This document shows, in pieces, positions 54,150 to 64,000 of a stretch of DNA of 64,000 bases; positions within the stretch are counted from its first letter, which is position 1, and each line of letters opens with the position of its first letter. The stretch comes from Myotis daubentonii (Eukaryota > Chordata > Mammalia > Chiroptera > Vespertilionidae). The translations under genes and the position numbers were made by a program. The notes under the pieces are model-generated. The model was given only the letters and a program-made list of their open reading frames with translations, ran no database searches and was not told where the DNA came from. The DNA is taken from the NCBI RefSeq assembly GCF_963259705.1, contig NC_081861.1:65763623-65827622 (forward strand), given 5' to 3'.

Positions 54150-54541
54150 TCCATAATTATAAAAGCATAATATGCTAATTAGACCAGACAGTGAAACGAT
54201 CTTCTGGATATCATTCCGAATGTCCTTCCTGTAGAAGCTGTGGTGGCAGGTGCCAAGGCAGAAGTGGTTAGGGGTGATCAGGCAGGCAGGAGAGCAGTTA
54301 GAGGTGATCAGGCAGGCAGGCAAGTGGTTAGGGGTGATCAGGCAGGCAGGCAAGCAGTTGGGGCAATCAAGCTGGCAGGCATAGTGGTTAGGGGTGATCA
54401 GGCAGGCAGGCGAATGGTTAGGAGCCAGTGGTCCCAGATTGTGAGAGGGATGTCCCACGAGGGGTCCCAGATTGGAAGAGGTTGCAGGCCCAGCTGAGGC
54501 ACCCCATCCCCATGCATGAATTTCATGCACCAGGCCTCTAG
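54150..54541 (+). mobile_element. Helitron, single copy
   Basis: TCCATAATTATAAAAGCATAATATGC start, 'gctaattagaccagacagtg', five 'gtgatcaggcaggcagg' repeats, and end CATGCATGAATTTCATGCAC...CTCTAG. Flanked by A and T. Confidence 0.92.
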
Positions 54542-55284
54542 TATTATAATAGTTTGTGAAATAAGCAAGAACCTTAAAATAATACTTAGTTTGATTGTTT
54601 AAATATTAAAAAACAGCATAAACATTCAATATTGTCTTAAACATATTAAGCTTGTTTCTCTAGCAAATAGCTAGTTCATTTTAAGGACTCGCAATCCAAC
54701 ATATATTTATAGATCAAAAGTGCTATAACTTCTCTCTTGTGTTAGCAAAATATATTCTAGGAAAATGGAAAAGTATTGATGTTCATTTGTACAGAGAACA
54801 ATGTTATCTATTTAAGATATTACTAGCAAAGGTAATGAAGTATTTGGGTCTCTATCCTTACTTCCCACAATTTGCAATCTTAACAAAACTTAACTGACAA
54901 AATTACTTTCATTTCCATATGTGCTGTGTCTCTATCAAGCTTAAGAAATATAGTGATATTGACTCTCCTTGATGTAATATACAAAATATAGAAAAAAGGA
55001 ATGAATACATACAAATTAAAACTAAATTTATGATACAGAATGCTGAGATAAATATCACAAATTCAGAGGAATAAAAAGAGATATTGAAATATTTATAGAA
55101 AAAAATATTTAAAGAAAATGGACAAACATTCAGCATATGGAGAATTGTTGCACAGAAATAAGAACACAAAAAATTGATAAGAAAAACATTCAAAGATATA
55201 TGAAAAATTCTCCTTAAATAAAAGATGGAATTAATATCTAAATCTGAAAAAATATACTGTATAGTAGAATATATGGAGATTATA
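54542..55284. other. Unassigned AT-rich sequence
   Basis: No gene or repeat recognised. Confidence 0.5.
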
Positions 55285-55323
55285 CACACACACGCACACA
55301 CACACACACACACACGCACACAC
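55285..55323. repeat. (CA)n microsatellite
   Basis: CACACA run immediately left of the Tc1-like element. A matching (TG)n lies right of the inverted copy at 56516. Confidence 0.92.
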
Positions 55324-56253
55324 TGAGTGGACAGATTATTATGACCACCTGACGTTTGTAGGCAAATTAGCTATAATTTCACGCTGAAGTTGCTAGAGGG
55401 CCAGACCATTATAAATAGGGAAGCAGGTTGTTTACCACGACAGTAGAAGTGATTTTTTTTCTGAAGATATGGGTAAACAATGCGATTTAACAGCCTTTCA
55501 ATGTCGGATGATTGTTGGCGCTCAGAGTCATGGATTGAGTATCAACAAAACAGCCGAAGGCCTGTTGGAACACCTTTGCTGTCTGCAGTTACCAAGATGA
55601 AACGTCTCCAATTTGCACAGGAACACAAGGATTGGACAGTCGAGCATTGGAAAAAAGTCATGTGGTCTGATGAATCATGTTTCCAGTTGCATCATGCAGA
55701 TGGCAGAGTGAGAGTTTGCTGAAACAGCATGAAAGCATGCACCCCACATGTATGAGTACAACCCTGCAAGCTGGTGGGGGCAGTGTTATGGTTTGGGGCA
55801 TGTTTTCCTAGCATGATTTGGGCTCTTTAATTCATGTGGAACAACGTCTGAATAGCACAATATACCTAAGTATCATTGCTGATCAAGTTCATCCTATCAT
55901 GTTGATGGCGTATCCCAATGGAGATGGCTTCTTCCAACAAGACAATGCGCCATGCCATGGTGCTCGTATTGTGCAGGAGTGCTTTCAAGAACATGAGGGA
56001 GACTTTACCACCAAATCACCAGATCTCAATCCAGTTGAGCATTTGTGGGACGAAGTTAAAAGAGCCATCAGGCAGCTGGTTCCACAACCATCAAATCTCA
56101 CAGAACTGGACAGTGCTATCCATCAGGCATGGTGTCAGATTCCTCACATCACCTTTCAACATCTGTGGAGTCAATGCCAAGAAGAATCGCTGCAGTATTG
56201 AAGGCAAAAGGTGGCCCAACAAAGTACTGATGGGGTGGTCATAATAATCTGGC

Positions 56254-56258
<5 letters not shown>
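55324..56258 (+). mobile_element. Tc1-like DNA transposon
   Basis: Short terminal inverted repeats: GTGGACAGATTATTATGACC at the left and, reversed at the right, GTGGCCAGATTATTATGACC. About 935 bp, shorter than a complete Tc1 element (1.2-1.6 kb) because of internal deletion. It carries a broken transposase. Target TA is not clear on the left because of the CA run. Confidence 0.88.
55469..56201 (+). pseudogene. Tc1-like transposase, broken
   Basis: An N-terminal start 'MGKQCDLTAF' (55469) leads into a partial helix-turn-helix region. A frame change leads to 'AVTKMKRLQFAQEHKDWTVE' and the first catalytic Asp in 'VMWSDESCF' (55480-55722). Another frame (55818-56201) gives the second Asp in 'FFQQDNAPCHGARIVQ' and the Glu in 'SPDLNPVEHLWDEVK'. 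Second Asp and Glu are 31 residues apart, three fewer than the DD34E norm. The bipartite DNA-binding domain is largely deleted and two frameshifts and a stop are present. Such enzymes cut and paste Tc1 elements at TA. Confidence 0.88.
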
Positions 56259-56312
<54 letters not shown>

Positions 56313-56340
56313 TACACACACACGTATATATATCCCATGT
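56259..56340. repeat. (TA)n and (CA)n simple repeats
   Basis: TATATA run followed by CACACA, between the Tc1 right end and the inverted Tc1 end. Confidence 0.92.
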
Positions 56341-56348
56341 TCGAAAGC

Positions 56349-56512
56349 TGTTAAATCGCATTGTTTACCCATATCTTCAGGGGGAAAAAATCACTTCTAC
56401 TGTCGTGGTAAACAACCTGCTTCCCTATTTATAATGGTCTGGCCCTCTAGCAACTTCAGCGCGAAATTATAGCTAATTTGCCTACAAACGTCAGGTGGTC
56501 ATAATAATCTGT
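56349..56512 (-). mobile_element. Second Tc1-like 5' end, inverted
   Basis: Reverse complement of about 55330-55492, with few differences. It includes the terminal repeat, the 5' UTR and the first 8-10 codons, where 'acagctttcgaacatgg' looks less decayed than the left copy. No 3' part is present. Confidence 0.92.
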
Positions 56513-56526
56513 ACAGTATGTGTGTT

Positions 56527-56566
<40 letters not shown>

Positions 56567-56620
56567 GATAGATAGATAGATAGATATAGATATATAGATA
56601 TATAGATATAGATATATATA
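56513..56620. repeat. (TG)n, (TA)n and (GATA)n simple repeats
   Basis: TGTGTG, TATATA, then GATA units with ATAGATATAG variants. Confidence 0.92.
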
Positions 56621-56974
56621 GTGTAAAACTACAGGATGAAGAAAGAATTATTGATTTATTCATGAATTCAAGTAAAGAGATCATCTAAAAAGAGGAGGAA
56701 AATCAGATTGATTTACACTTCTGTACAGCATCAAACCAACTCAGGAGTAAATTGATTAGTGCATATCTATAAAGTTCTAATGAAAGAAAGGTGTAATCTG
56801 ATAGTTTTTCTTAGCCAAGCTGTTATTCAATTGCAAAAGCAGAGCACAGATACTCTCAGATACACAAATGCTTAAGAAATGGCACACAAACTAACTAGAT
56901 AAAGGTGAAACTATGTTCATAGTCTCTAATTTTGTTATAGCAGCCTGGCCTAAGACCGTGTACTTTTCTGTCTT
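56621..56974. other. Unassigned AT-rich sequence
   Basis: No gene or repeat recognised. Confidence 0.5.
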
Positions 56975-57688
56975 GCTTCATTGGTTCTTTATAATGTTGA
57001 GATTCATGTATGCTATCACAGTGTTTCAGTAGTTTATTTTCATTTACTGCTGAGTAGTATACCACTGTATAAATCAGCCCAGTTTGTTTATTCATTATCA
57101 TTTTGAAGGAAATAAAGATGATTTCCAGTTTGAGGTAATTTTGAATAAAGTTTCTATAAACTTTCTTCTATAGATCCTTTCTTGGACATATGTTTGAATA
57201 TCTCCTGATAAGATACCCAGAAGTGTAATTGCTGAATAACAGAGTAGGTATATACTTAAGTTCAGGAGAAACTGACCACCAGTTTTCCAGAGTGGTTGAA
57301 CCATTTTACCCATCCAGTGATTTAGGAGAGCTACTGTTACACCACCTCCTCTCCTACCCTTGGTATTGCCAATCTTTTTAATTTTAGTCATTTGATCCAC
57401 TAGGATACACTAATAAATGTGTAGTAATATCCATGACAGTTTTAAGATTTATTTCCCTGATGAAAAAGATGTTGAACATCTTTTTAATGTGCTTCTGATC
57501 ATTCATCTATCTTGTTTTTTGAGGTGTCCATTCAAGTTTTTTGCCCATTTGTTGTTTATATTTTGTTGTTTTTGACCTGTCACAATTGGTTCATATTCTA
57601 AATAACTGTTGTTATTTGTAAGTTAATAAAAAAGGGGAAATATTTTCCTATCACTCTACATTTTGTTTTCATTTTTGTAATCGTGTCA
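56975..57688 (-). mobile_element. Old L1M fragment, antisense (left of VES)
   Basis: 'ttactgctgagtagtataccactgtat', 'aagtgtaattgctgaat' and 'gtccattcaagttttttgcccatt' are antisense L1 ORF2 C-terminal text, diverged. Confidence 0.82.
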
Positions 57689-57689
57689 T

Positions 57690-57904
57690 TTAAAGAAATA
57701 TATATGTTTCTATTGATTTTTAGAGAGAAAAGAAGGGAGAGGGACAGAGAGATAGAAACATCAGTGAGGGAGAAACATTGATCAGCTGCCTCCTGAACAC
57801 CCCCTTCTAGGGATCGAGTCTGCAACCAGGCATGTGCCTTGATCAGAAACGACGTGATGACCTCTTGTTACATCGGTGGACCACTGAGCTATACCAGCTG
57901 GGCT
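57690..57904 (-). mobile_element. VES SINE variant, antisense
   Basis: 'gatcagctgcctcctgaacaccc' and the GA-rich segment are VES. The tRNA-like end differs from the other copies ('ggtggaccactgagctataccagctggg'), suggesting another subfamily. GTAATCGTGTCATTT (57676-57690) and GTAACCGTGTCATTT (57905-57919) flank it with one mismatch. Confidence 0.88.
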
Positions 57905-57972
57905 GTAACCGTGTCATTTGATTAGCAGACTTTAAAAATGTAATGAAATAAAATTTACCAATTTTAAACATG

Positions 57973-58014
<42 letters not shown>

Positions 58015-58195
58015 GTTGTTCTATTTGGAAATATTTATCTACTCCATGATTACAAACATAATTACCACTGATTTCTAATGGAAGTTTTAGATCTATAATT
58101 TTCATATTAAGTCAGAGTTTAACTTATGTTTATGTGTGGTGTGAGGTAGATTTAAAGGTCTATTTACCTCTTAATTTTATTTGGCTGTTCCAGCA
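57905..58195 (-). mobile_element. Old L1M fragment, antisense (right of VES)
   Basis: Continues the element before the VES: 'gttttagatctataattttcat' and 'tttggctgttccagcaccattt'. Contains a (TTA)n run at 57968-58016. Confidence 0.8.
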
Positions 58196-58204
58196 CCATT
58201 TAAA

Positions 58205-59077
58205 AAAAAACATTTTTATTAAGGTATAATTGACCTACAGCATTATATTGATTTCAGGTGTATATCATAATGATTTTATATTTGTATATATGTTCAAGTG
58301 ATCATAATAAGTCTAGTTAACACCCATCAACACACATAGTTATATATTTTTTCTTGTGATTGGAACTTTTAAGATTTACTCTCTTATCAACTTTCAAATA
58401 TGCAATACCTTATTATTAGCTATATTGGCCATACTGTACATGATATCCCATGACTTATTTATTTTATAACTTAAAATGTGTACCTTTTGACTCCCTTCAC
58501 CCATTTTATCAACTCCCCCAGACTTTACCTCTAGCTACCTCCATTGTGTTTTTTGTATCTATGAGATTATTTTTTAAGATTCCAAATATCAGTGAAACAT
58601 ATGTTTTTTGTCTTTCCATTTTGTCTAATTTATTTCACTTAGCATATTACTCTCAAGTTCCATGACTATATATAATACATTTTTTAATTTGTTCATTCTT
58701 CAATAAACACAGTTTTAATTTTCATATTTTGACTCTTGTAAATAATGCTGCAATAAACATGAGGGTATACATACCTTTTTGAATTAGTGTTTTCATATTC
58801 TTTGCAGAAATACCCATAAGTGAAATTGCTGGACCGTATGATAGTTCTATTTTTAATTTTTTTGAGGAATCTTCATACTCTTTCCCATAGTTCCTGCACC
58901 AATTTATATTCCCTCCCACAGTGTACAATGGTTCCCTTTTTCCACCTCCTTGCCAACATTTCTTATTTCTTGTTGTTTTGATAAAAGCCATTCTAGCAGG
59001 TGTGAGGAGCTATCTCCTTATGGCTTTTATTTGTATTTCCCTGATGGTTAGTGCTGTTGAGAATCTTTTCATGTGCA
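58205..59077 (-). mobile_element. Old L1 (L1MA/MB-like) 3' end, antisense
   Basis: 'tttttattaaggtataattgacc' and 'cagcattatattgatttcaggtgtatatca' are a well-known old L1 3' end in antisense. They are followed by the ORF2 C-terminus ('gaaattgctggaccgtatgatag'). Confidence 0.85.
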
Positions 59078-59650
59078 CTCAGGAAAAAATGTGTATTCTA
59101 TTACTTTTGAATATGATGTTCTGTATCTATATTTTTAAATCCATCAAATCTAGTGTGTCATTTAAAGCCAATGTTTTCATATTGATTTTCTGTATGGATG
59201 ATCTATCCATTGATGTAATAGGGATAGTCAATTATCCTACTATTGTTGTATTGTTGTATGTTTCTTCCTTTATGTCTGTTAATATTTGTTTTATATCTAG
59301 ATCTATCTATCTATCATCTATTGTATATGTATATACATATATTACTAGGTTGGGTGCCCCAATATTTACAAACGCTATATACTCCTGTTGGGTTGAACAG
59401 TTTATCATTATGTAATGACCTCTGTCTCTTATTACAACCCTAGTTTTTAAGTCTATTTTGTCTGATATGAGTGAACCCCCCCATGTTTCTTTTGATTACC
59501 ATTTATATGGAGTATCTTTGGCCATCCTTTCACTTTCAGTCTGTATGTCTTTATGTCTCAAGTGAGTTCCTTGTAGGCAGTATACAGATAGGTATTATTT
59601 TTTTCATCCATTCAGCCACTCTATAATTTTTATTGGAGAATTTAGTCCAT
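59078..59650 (-). mobile_element. Same old L1 after an internal deletion (ORF2 5' region)
   Basis: At 59078 the text jumps from the ORF2 C-terminus ('gaatcttttcatgtgc') to the endonuclease-RT boundary ('aatgtgtattctattact'), skipping about 2.5 kb of L1. It then continues through 'ggttgggtgccccaatatttac' to 'tttagtccattcacctttat'. Confidence 0.8.
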
Positions 59651-59655
59651 TCACC

Positions 59656-59656
59656 T

Positions 59657-59687
<31 letters not shown>

Positions 59688-59692
59688 TTTTA
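59656..59692. repeat. (TTTA)n, L1 poly(A) side
   Basis: About eight TTTA units, probably an expanded A-tail of the adjacent antisense L1. Confidence 0.9.
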
Positions 59693-59822
59693 TTGCTTAA
59701 AGTATTACAAAGGGTATTACATATGTGTTCTTTTTTTTCCTCCGCCCTTGACAATCCCCTGGCCTCCCCTACCCCCCAGTGTCTTATGTCCATTGGTTAT
59801 GCTTATATGCATGCATACAAGA
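59690..59822 (-). mobile_element. L1 3' UTR, 5'-truncated, antisense
   Basis: 'attgcttaaagtattacaaagg' and 'ggttatgcttatatgcatgcatacaag' match the 3' end of L1 copy A at 37100-37230. It stops abruptly at 59822 where HAL1 text begins. Confidence 0.88.
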
Positions 59823-61340
59823 CGGCTTTCTCTCAGAGGTGCTCACAGTGTTCATTGTTCCTGCATGGGGGCGTGGAACACAGAGGTGCGGGACCTCTCT
59901 GATGCAGGGCTGACTGGCAGGGCTGACTGGCAGCCACTGCTGTTTGCTCTACCCTGGTGATTCCCTGAGACCCCACCCCACCCAATTTACCACCCCACCC
60001 AAGCTTTGCACAGTGGTTTTTGCATATGAATGGCCTGTGCTCTCACTGCCTAAAACCTAACAAACTGCAGCTAGGTCATAGAGCCCCAGAGCTCCCAAAA
60101 GAAGGCCTAAGGCTCGACAGCAGCCTGCATTGCTTCACAGCTGGGCCTGGTCTGGGCACCTCTAAACCCCAAACAAAGAGGAGGAATGTGCAGATCTCTC
60201 TGTAACTCCTGCTGGGTGGCCTCAGGCAGTGGTGACTTTGCACCTCCTTGAAGATCAGCCAGTGTACCCAGGGGTCAGAGTGAGACCATACCAGATTAAA
60301 ACTCTTCACATCATAAGAGACACACTCAAGGGGCAGACTCAGTGAGCACCAAAGCACCACTGAAGCAAGTCCTGCCCCATAAGGGCGTCTCCAGCACAGA
60401 AGTTCTCTCATTGTAGACACAGCTGATCCTCACAGATAATTGGCCTGGTGGCCAATTATTCCCAGTGATACCAACAGCAATCAAGGCTTAACTACAACAA
60501 GACTGTGCACACAGCCCAAAAAGGGTTGCACCAAGAGTGTCTACCTCAGGTAATTAGGGAGGCTGAGCCACTGGGCCCTATAGGACACCTAGCACACAAA
60601 GCCACTCTATCAACACAGGGAAGCAGCCAAAATGCAGAGACAAAATATCATGTCACAAATGAAAGAAATGGAGGAAAGCAAACTACTGGATATAGTGTTC
60701 AAAACCACGGTTATAAGGTTACTCAAGAATCTTCTAGAAACCTCTGAGAAACTTAGCGAGACCCTCAATGATATGAAAAAGGACCAATTAGAAATTAAGC
60801 ATACACTTACTGAAATAAAGAATAATATACAACCAAGACTACTCTACCAAGCAAAGCTATCATTTAGAATTGAAGGTCAGATAAAGAGCTTCACAGATAA
60901 GAAAAAGCTAAAGGAGTTCATCACCACCAAACCAGTATTATATGAAATGCTGAAGGGTATTCTTTAAGAATAGGAAGAAGAAGAAAAAGGTAAAGATAAA
61001 AATTATGAACAACAAAGTGACAACAAATACATATCTATCAACAAGTGAATCTAAAAATCAAGTGAATAAAAAATCTGATGAACAGAATAAACTGGTGAAT
61101 GTAATAGAATCAGGGGCATAGAAAGGGAGTGTTCTGACAATTCTCAGGGGAAAGGGGGTGTGAGGGATGCTGGAAGAGACTGGACAAAAATCATACACCT
61201 ATAGACGAGGACAGAGAGTGGGGGTAAGGGCATGGGGTGGGGTGGAGTGGGAACCAGGTGGAGGGGAGCTATGGGGGGGGGAGGAACAACTGTAATAATC
61301 TGAACAATAAAGATTTATTTAAAAAATAAAATAAAATAAA
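59823..61340 (+). mobile_element. HAL1, sense, with internally deleted ORF1
   Basis: Starts inside the HAL1 5' UTR (matching about 62461 of the third copy) and ends ACAATAAAGATTTATTT plus an A-rich tail. The ORF1 middle, about 500 bp, is missing but the frame is kept (60632-60967). Confidence 0.88.
60632..60967 (+). CDS. HAL1 mini-ORF1 (111 aa), in-frame deletion
   Basis: Open frame from 'MQRQNIMSQMKEMEESK' with a leucine-rich coiled coil (about residues 20-65: 'NLLETSEKLSETLNDMKKDQ'). This is joined directly to the ORF1 C-terminus 'QPRLLYQAKLSFRIEGQIK' and 'EMLKGIL'. The deletion removes the whole RRM, including the IRIIGVPE and PRHIIIKM segments seen in the intact copy. It keeps trimerisation-like and C-terminal tail segments only and is most likely non-functional. 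Whether it is translated is unknown. Confidence 0.5.
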   Translation: MQRQNIMSQMKEMEESKLLDIVFKTTVIRLLKNLLETSEKLSETLNDMKKDQLEIKHTLTEIKNNIQPRLLYQAKLSFRIEGQIKSFTDKKKLKEFITTKPVLYEMLKGIL

Positions 61341-61342
61341 TG

Positions 61343-61515
61343 TGGTATATATACACAATGGAATACTACTCAGCCACAAGAAAGGATGAAATAATGTTAT
61401 TTACAACATGGATGGATTTTGAGAATATTATCTAAGTGAAGTAAGTCAGATGGAAAAAACTAAGAACCATATGATTTCACTCATATGTGGGACATAAAGC
61501 TGAATTAAAGGCAAA
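61343..61515 (+). mobile_element. Old L1M fragment, sense
   Basis: 'gtggtatatatacacaatggaatactactcagccac' and 'atgatttcactcatatgtggg' are sense L1 3' ORF2/UTR text, of a different age and orientation from its neighbours. Confidence 0.85.
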
Positions 61516-62090
61516 GTACTCCCTGTGCTCCCAACACCAATCCCTACTTCTCACCAGAAAAAATAAGCATTTTCTTGCTTATTATTGCAATAAAATGATA
61601 TGTGATCATATACTCAGCCTTTGCATTTACACAAATAGGATCCTTTTATACATGAATTTTTGACTTTGCTTTTATATTTAATAAATAAAATATTTTGATG
61701 TTTTTGTCTCAGTGAGAACATTGAGATTTTTCTTATTCTTTCTAATTACTGCATAGTTGTCTATTTTATAGATATGTCATAATTTATTTACTCAAACCTA
61801 TTGATGAACAGTTATATTGTTTTCAATTTTTTGAAAATAAAAATTAAAAAACAGTGCAATAAATTGGGTCAAAAGTCATATACACTCTTTATTTTATTAA
61901 ATGTTGACAAATTGCTTTCCTATAAAGCTTTACCAATTGATACTCTTCTAAAGGTAGTATTTTGAGAAGACCTGTTTCTCCTACCTTCTACATAACAACC
62001 TGTTCTACAAGATATCTACGTTTTTTCAATGAGCTCTCTAACATTACCACCATATTTAATATTGCAACACTCTTTATTTAAAAGACACCA
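61516..62090 (-). mobile_element. Old L1-like fragment, antisense
   Basis: 'tgcatagttgtctattttatagatatgtcataat' and 'acctattgatgaacagttatattgttttc' recall antisense old L1 ORF2. Diverged; ends unclear. Confidence 0.6.
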
Positions 62091-62092
62091 CA

Positions 62093-63816
62093 CTGGGAGA
62101 ACCAAGATGGCGGCATAAGGTATAAACCTGTGGGTGCTATCCCCCACAACAACATTAAAACTACAACTATAAGACAAAACAGCTATCATACAGAACCACG
62201 TGAAAGGTGGGCGAGTGGAAGTTCTACAACTAGAAGGAAAGAAAGAAGCACATTGAGACCGAATAGGAGGTGCAGAGGCACCAAGAACAGAGGTACAAAG
62301 GCGTGCTCAAGGTGGCTGCACCTAGATCTGTGTTTTTTTTTTTTCAATTGGAAGGCGATACAAGCTCTCGAATGCACTGAGCTTGTTTAAGGCGAGATTC
62401 TGGGGTCCCAGACTCCTACAGGGAGAAACTGAACTATCTTGCAGTGGGTCTGAAATCAAGGGTGGCTTTCTCGCAGAGCTGCTCGCAGGGATCATTGTTG
62501 CTGTGGGAACGCGGGACTCGGGATGCAGAGGGACTCAGAGGGACGCAGAGACACGGAGTCGCGGAGAGACTGAAGACAGCCATTGCTGTTTGCTCCGCCC
62601 TGGTGATTCTCTGAGACCCCGCCCCACTCAATTTACATCACCACCCAAATTGTGTGCAGCAGCGCAAAGCAATTACCTGCATTTTTGCAGCCTAACCTAA
62701 CTGTAGCTGGGTCAGAGAGCTCCAAAACTTCCAAACCCCAAACAAAGAGGAGAAATCTGCTGGTGTCGCTGTAGCTCCTGCTGGGTGGACTCACACAGTG
62801 GTTGGCTTGGAGATCCAGGAGCCAGGGTACCCCTGGTAAGATACCAGATTTCAACTCCTCAGATCCATAAGGGACACACTCAAGAAGCAGACTCAGTGAG
62901 CACCAAAGCCCCACTGAAGCCAGTCCTGCCCCATAAGGGTATCTCCAGCACAGCAGTTATTCCACTATAGACACAGTGTGTCCTCACAGTCAGCTAAAAA
63001 TGCGAAGACAAAGAAACATGTCACAAATGAAAGAAAGGGAGGAAAGCAAACTAATGGAGGACATAGAGTTCAGGTCCACAGTTGTAAGATTACTCAGGAA
63101 TCTTCTACGAACCTCCGAGGAACTTAGTGAGACCTTCAAGGATCTTAATGAGAATGCCCAAAAAATGGAAAAGAGCCAGTCAGAAATTAAACATACACTG
63201 ACTGAAATTAAGAATAACATACAGAGATCCAACAGCAGACTAGAGGATCCCAAGAATCAAGTCAAAGATTTGAAATATGAAGAAGCAAAAAACACTCATC
63301 TTGAAAAGCAAAACGAAAAAAGAATCCAAAAATATGAAGATAGTGTAAGGAGCCTCTGGGACAGTTTCAAACGTACCAACATCTGACTTATTGGGGTGCC
63401 AGAAGAAGAGAGTGAGCAAGATACTGAAAGCCTATTAGAAGAAATCATGACAGAAAACTTCCCCTACCTGATGAAAGAAATAGACTTACAAGTCCAGGAA
63501 GCACAGAGAACCCCAAACAAAAGGAATTCAAAGAGGACCACACCAAGACACATCATAAAATGCCAAGGGCTAAAGACTAAGAGAGAATCTTAAAAGCGGC
63601 AAAAGAAAAACAGTTAATTACCTACAAGTGAGTACCCATATGACTGTCATCTGATTTCTCAACAGAAACCATGCAGGCCATAAGGGAGTGGCAAGAAATA
63701 TTCAAAATGATGAATAGCAAGAACCTAAAACCAAGATTACTCTACCCAGCAAAGCTATCATGTAGAATTGAAGGTCAGATAAAGAGCTTCACAGACAAGA
63801 AAAAGCTAAAGGAGTT
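62093..63816 (+). mobile_element. HAL1, sense, 3' end replaced by an LTR
   Basis: Starts 'ctgggagaaccaagatggcgg', the HAL1 5' end, with about 900 bp of 5' UTR. ORF1 follows and is cut at codon 'KEF' by the LTR starting at 63817. Confidence 0.9.
63000..63816 (+). pseudogene. HAL1 ORF1, broken
   Basis: Begins 'MRRQRNMSQMKEREESK' at 63000. The coiled coil is open to 63384, where a TGA stop follows 'DSFKRTNI'. The RRM ('IGVPEEESEQDTE', 'TPRHIIK') follows, with a frameshift near 63560. The C-terminal part 'YPAKLSCRIEGQIKSF' is open again until the LTR. Its homology to the intact 22182-23030 frame fixes the lesions. Confidence 0.88.
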
Positions 63817-64000
63817 TGCCGGGAGCCGGTCCATCCTTGCTGTTTCAAGGGACCTGGCATATATGGCATACGGTTCTAAATATGTTTGCTCACCTTCTTG
63901 GCGCTGTGTTTTAACCAAGGTCACCTCTCCGAGAAAGGTTGAATCCCCAGGTAGGGATTTTCCCCTGAAGTTAGGGAGGGAATAAAACCCCTCAACTAAG
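63817..64000 (+). mobile_element. Start of an endogenous retroviral LTR, cut by the window end
   Basis: Begins TGCCGGGAGCCGG exactly where HAL1 ORF1 stops. It contains 'ggcatatatggcatacgg', 'ggcgctgtgttttaaccaagg' and, near the end, 'gggaataaaacccc'. The TG start fits an LTR. Whether it is a solo LTR or a provirus cannot be told, and the other target duplication lies outside the window. Confidence 0.6.

Overview
The window is nuclear DNA of a vesper bat (Vespertilionidae). Three signals support this. (1) There are at least seven VES-type tRNA-derived SINEs, six with a recognisable target-site duplication. (2) There are many HeliBat-like Helitrons, with 5' TC(C/T)TATATAATAAAAG ends, a 3' GTGCAC hairpin followed by CTAG, and insertion between A and T. 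Helitrons on this scale are known only from vesper bats among mammals. (3) There are recently active L1 and ORF1-only HAL1 retrotransposons. I cannot assign a genus. I see no intact host gene. The only host-gene sequence I recognise is a broken, intronless copy of PLEKHG5.

Layout. 1-8860: ancient repeats (MIR, MaLR LTR, MER5-like), two VES SINEs, an L1 3' end and two solo LTRs with exact duplications (CCTCT; CTAA). 8862-11096: an L1 3' piece split by three head-to-tail Helitrons. 11470-19420: a MER2/Tigger2 copy, VES, old L1, two Helitron arrays, a MaLR LTR split by one array, a second solo LTR of the CTAA family (now with ACAT), and a nested processed insert. 19561-28910: one degraded but nearly full-length sense L1, broken by an antisense HAL1 with an intact 282-codon ORF1, a 94-bp polyadenylated insert, a Helitron that itself holds a hAT MITE, a 420-bp polypurine tract and a VES SINE. 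29134-32400: an ancient repeat split by a three-unit Helitron array. 33618-37084: the longest repeat-poor stretch. 37085-44940: a truncated and a nearly complete antisense L1. 44968-49486: a 4.5-kb block with inverted Helitron 5' ends at both sides, containing the PLEKHG5 retrocopy. 49487-52639: two further tandem composite Helitrons. 52640-59650: old L1, MIR, a Helitron, a Tc1-like transposon with a palindromic surround, and VES. 59656-63816: L1 and HAL1 copies. 63817-64000: the start of an LTR that runs off the window.

Nothing here works as an operon or pathway. The window is a record of successive transpositions. Two points stand out. First, a bipartite Helitron occurs at four places in the same order, and its internal junction has lost the final G of CTAG, as if the terminator was bypassed and the pair then moved as one unit. 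Second, a host retrocopy is bracketed by inverted Helitron ends. Repeat family names are from memory of their consensus features and were not checked against a library.
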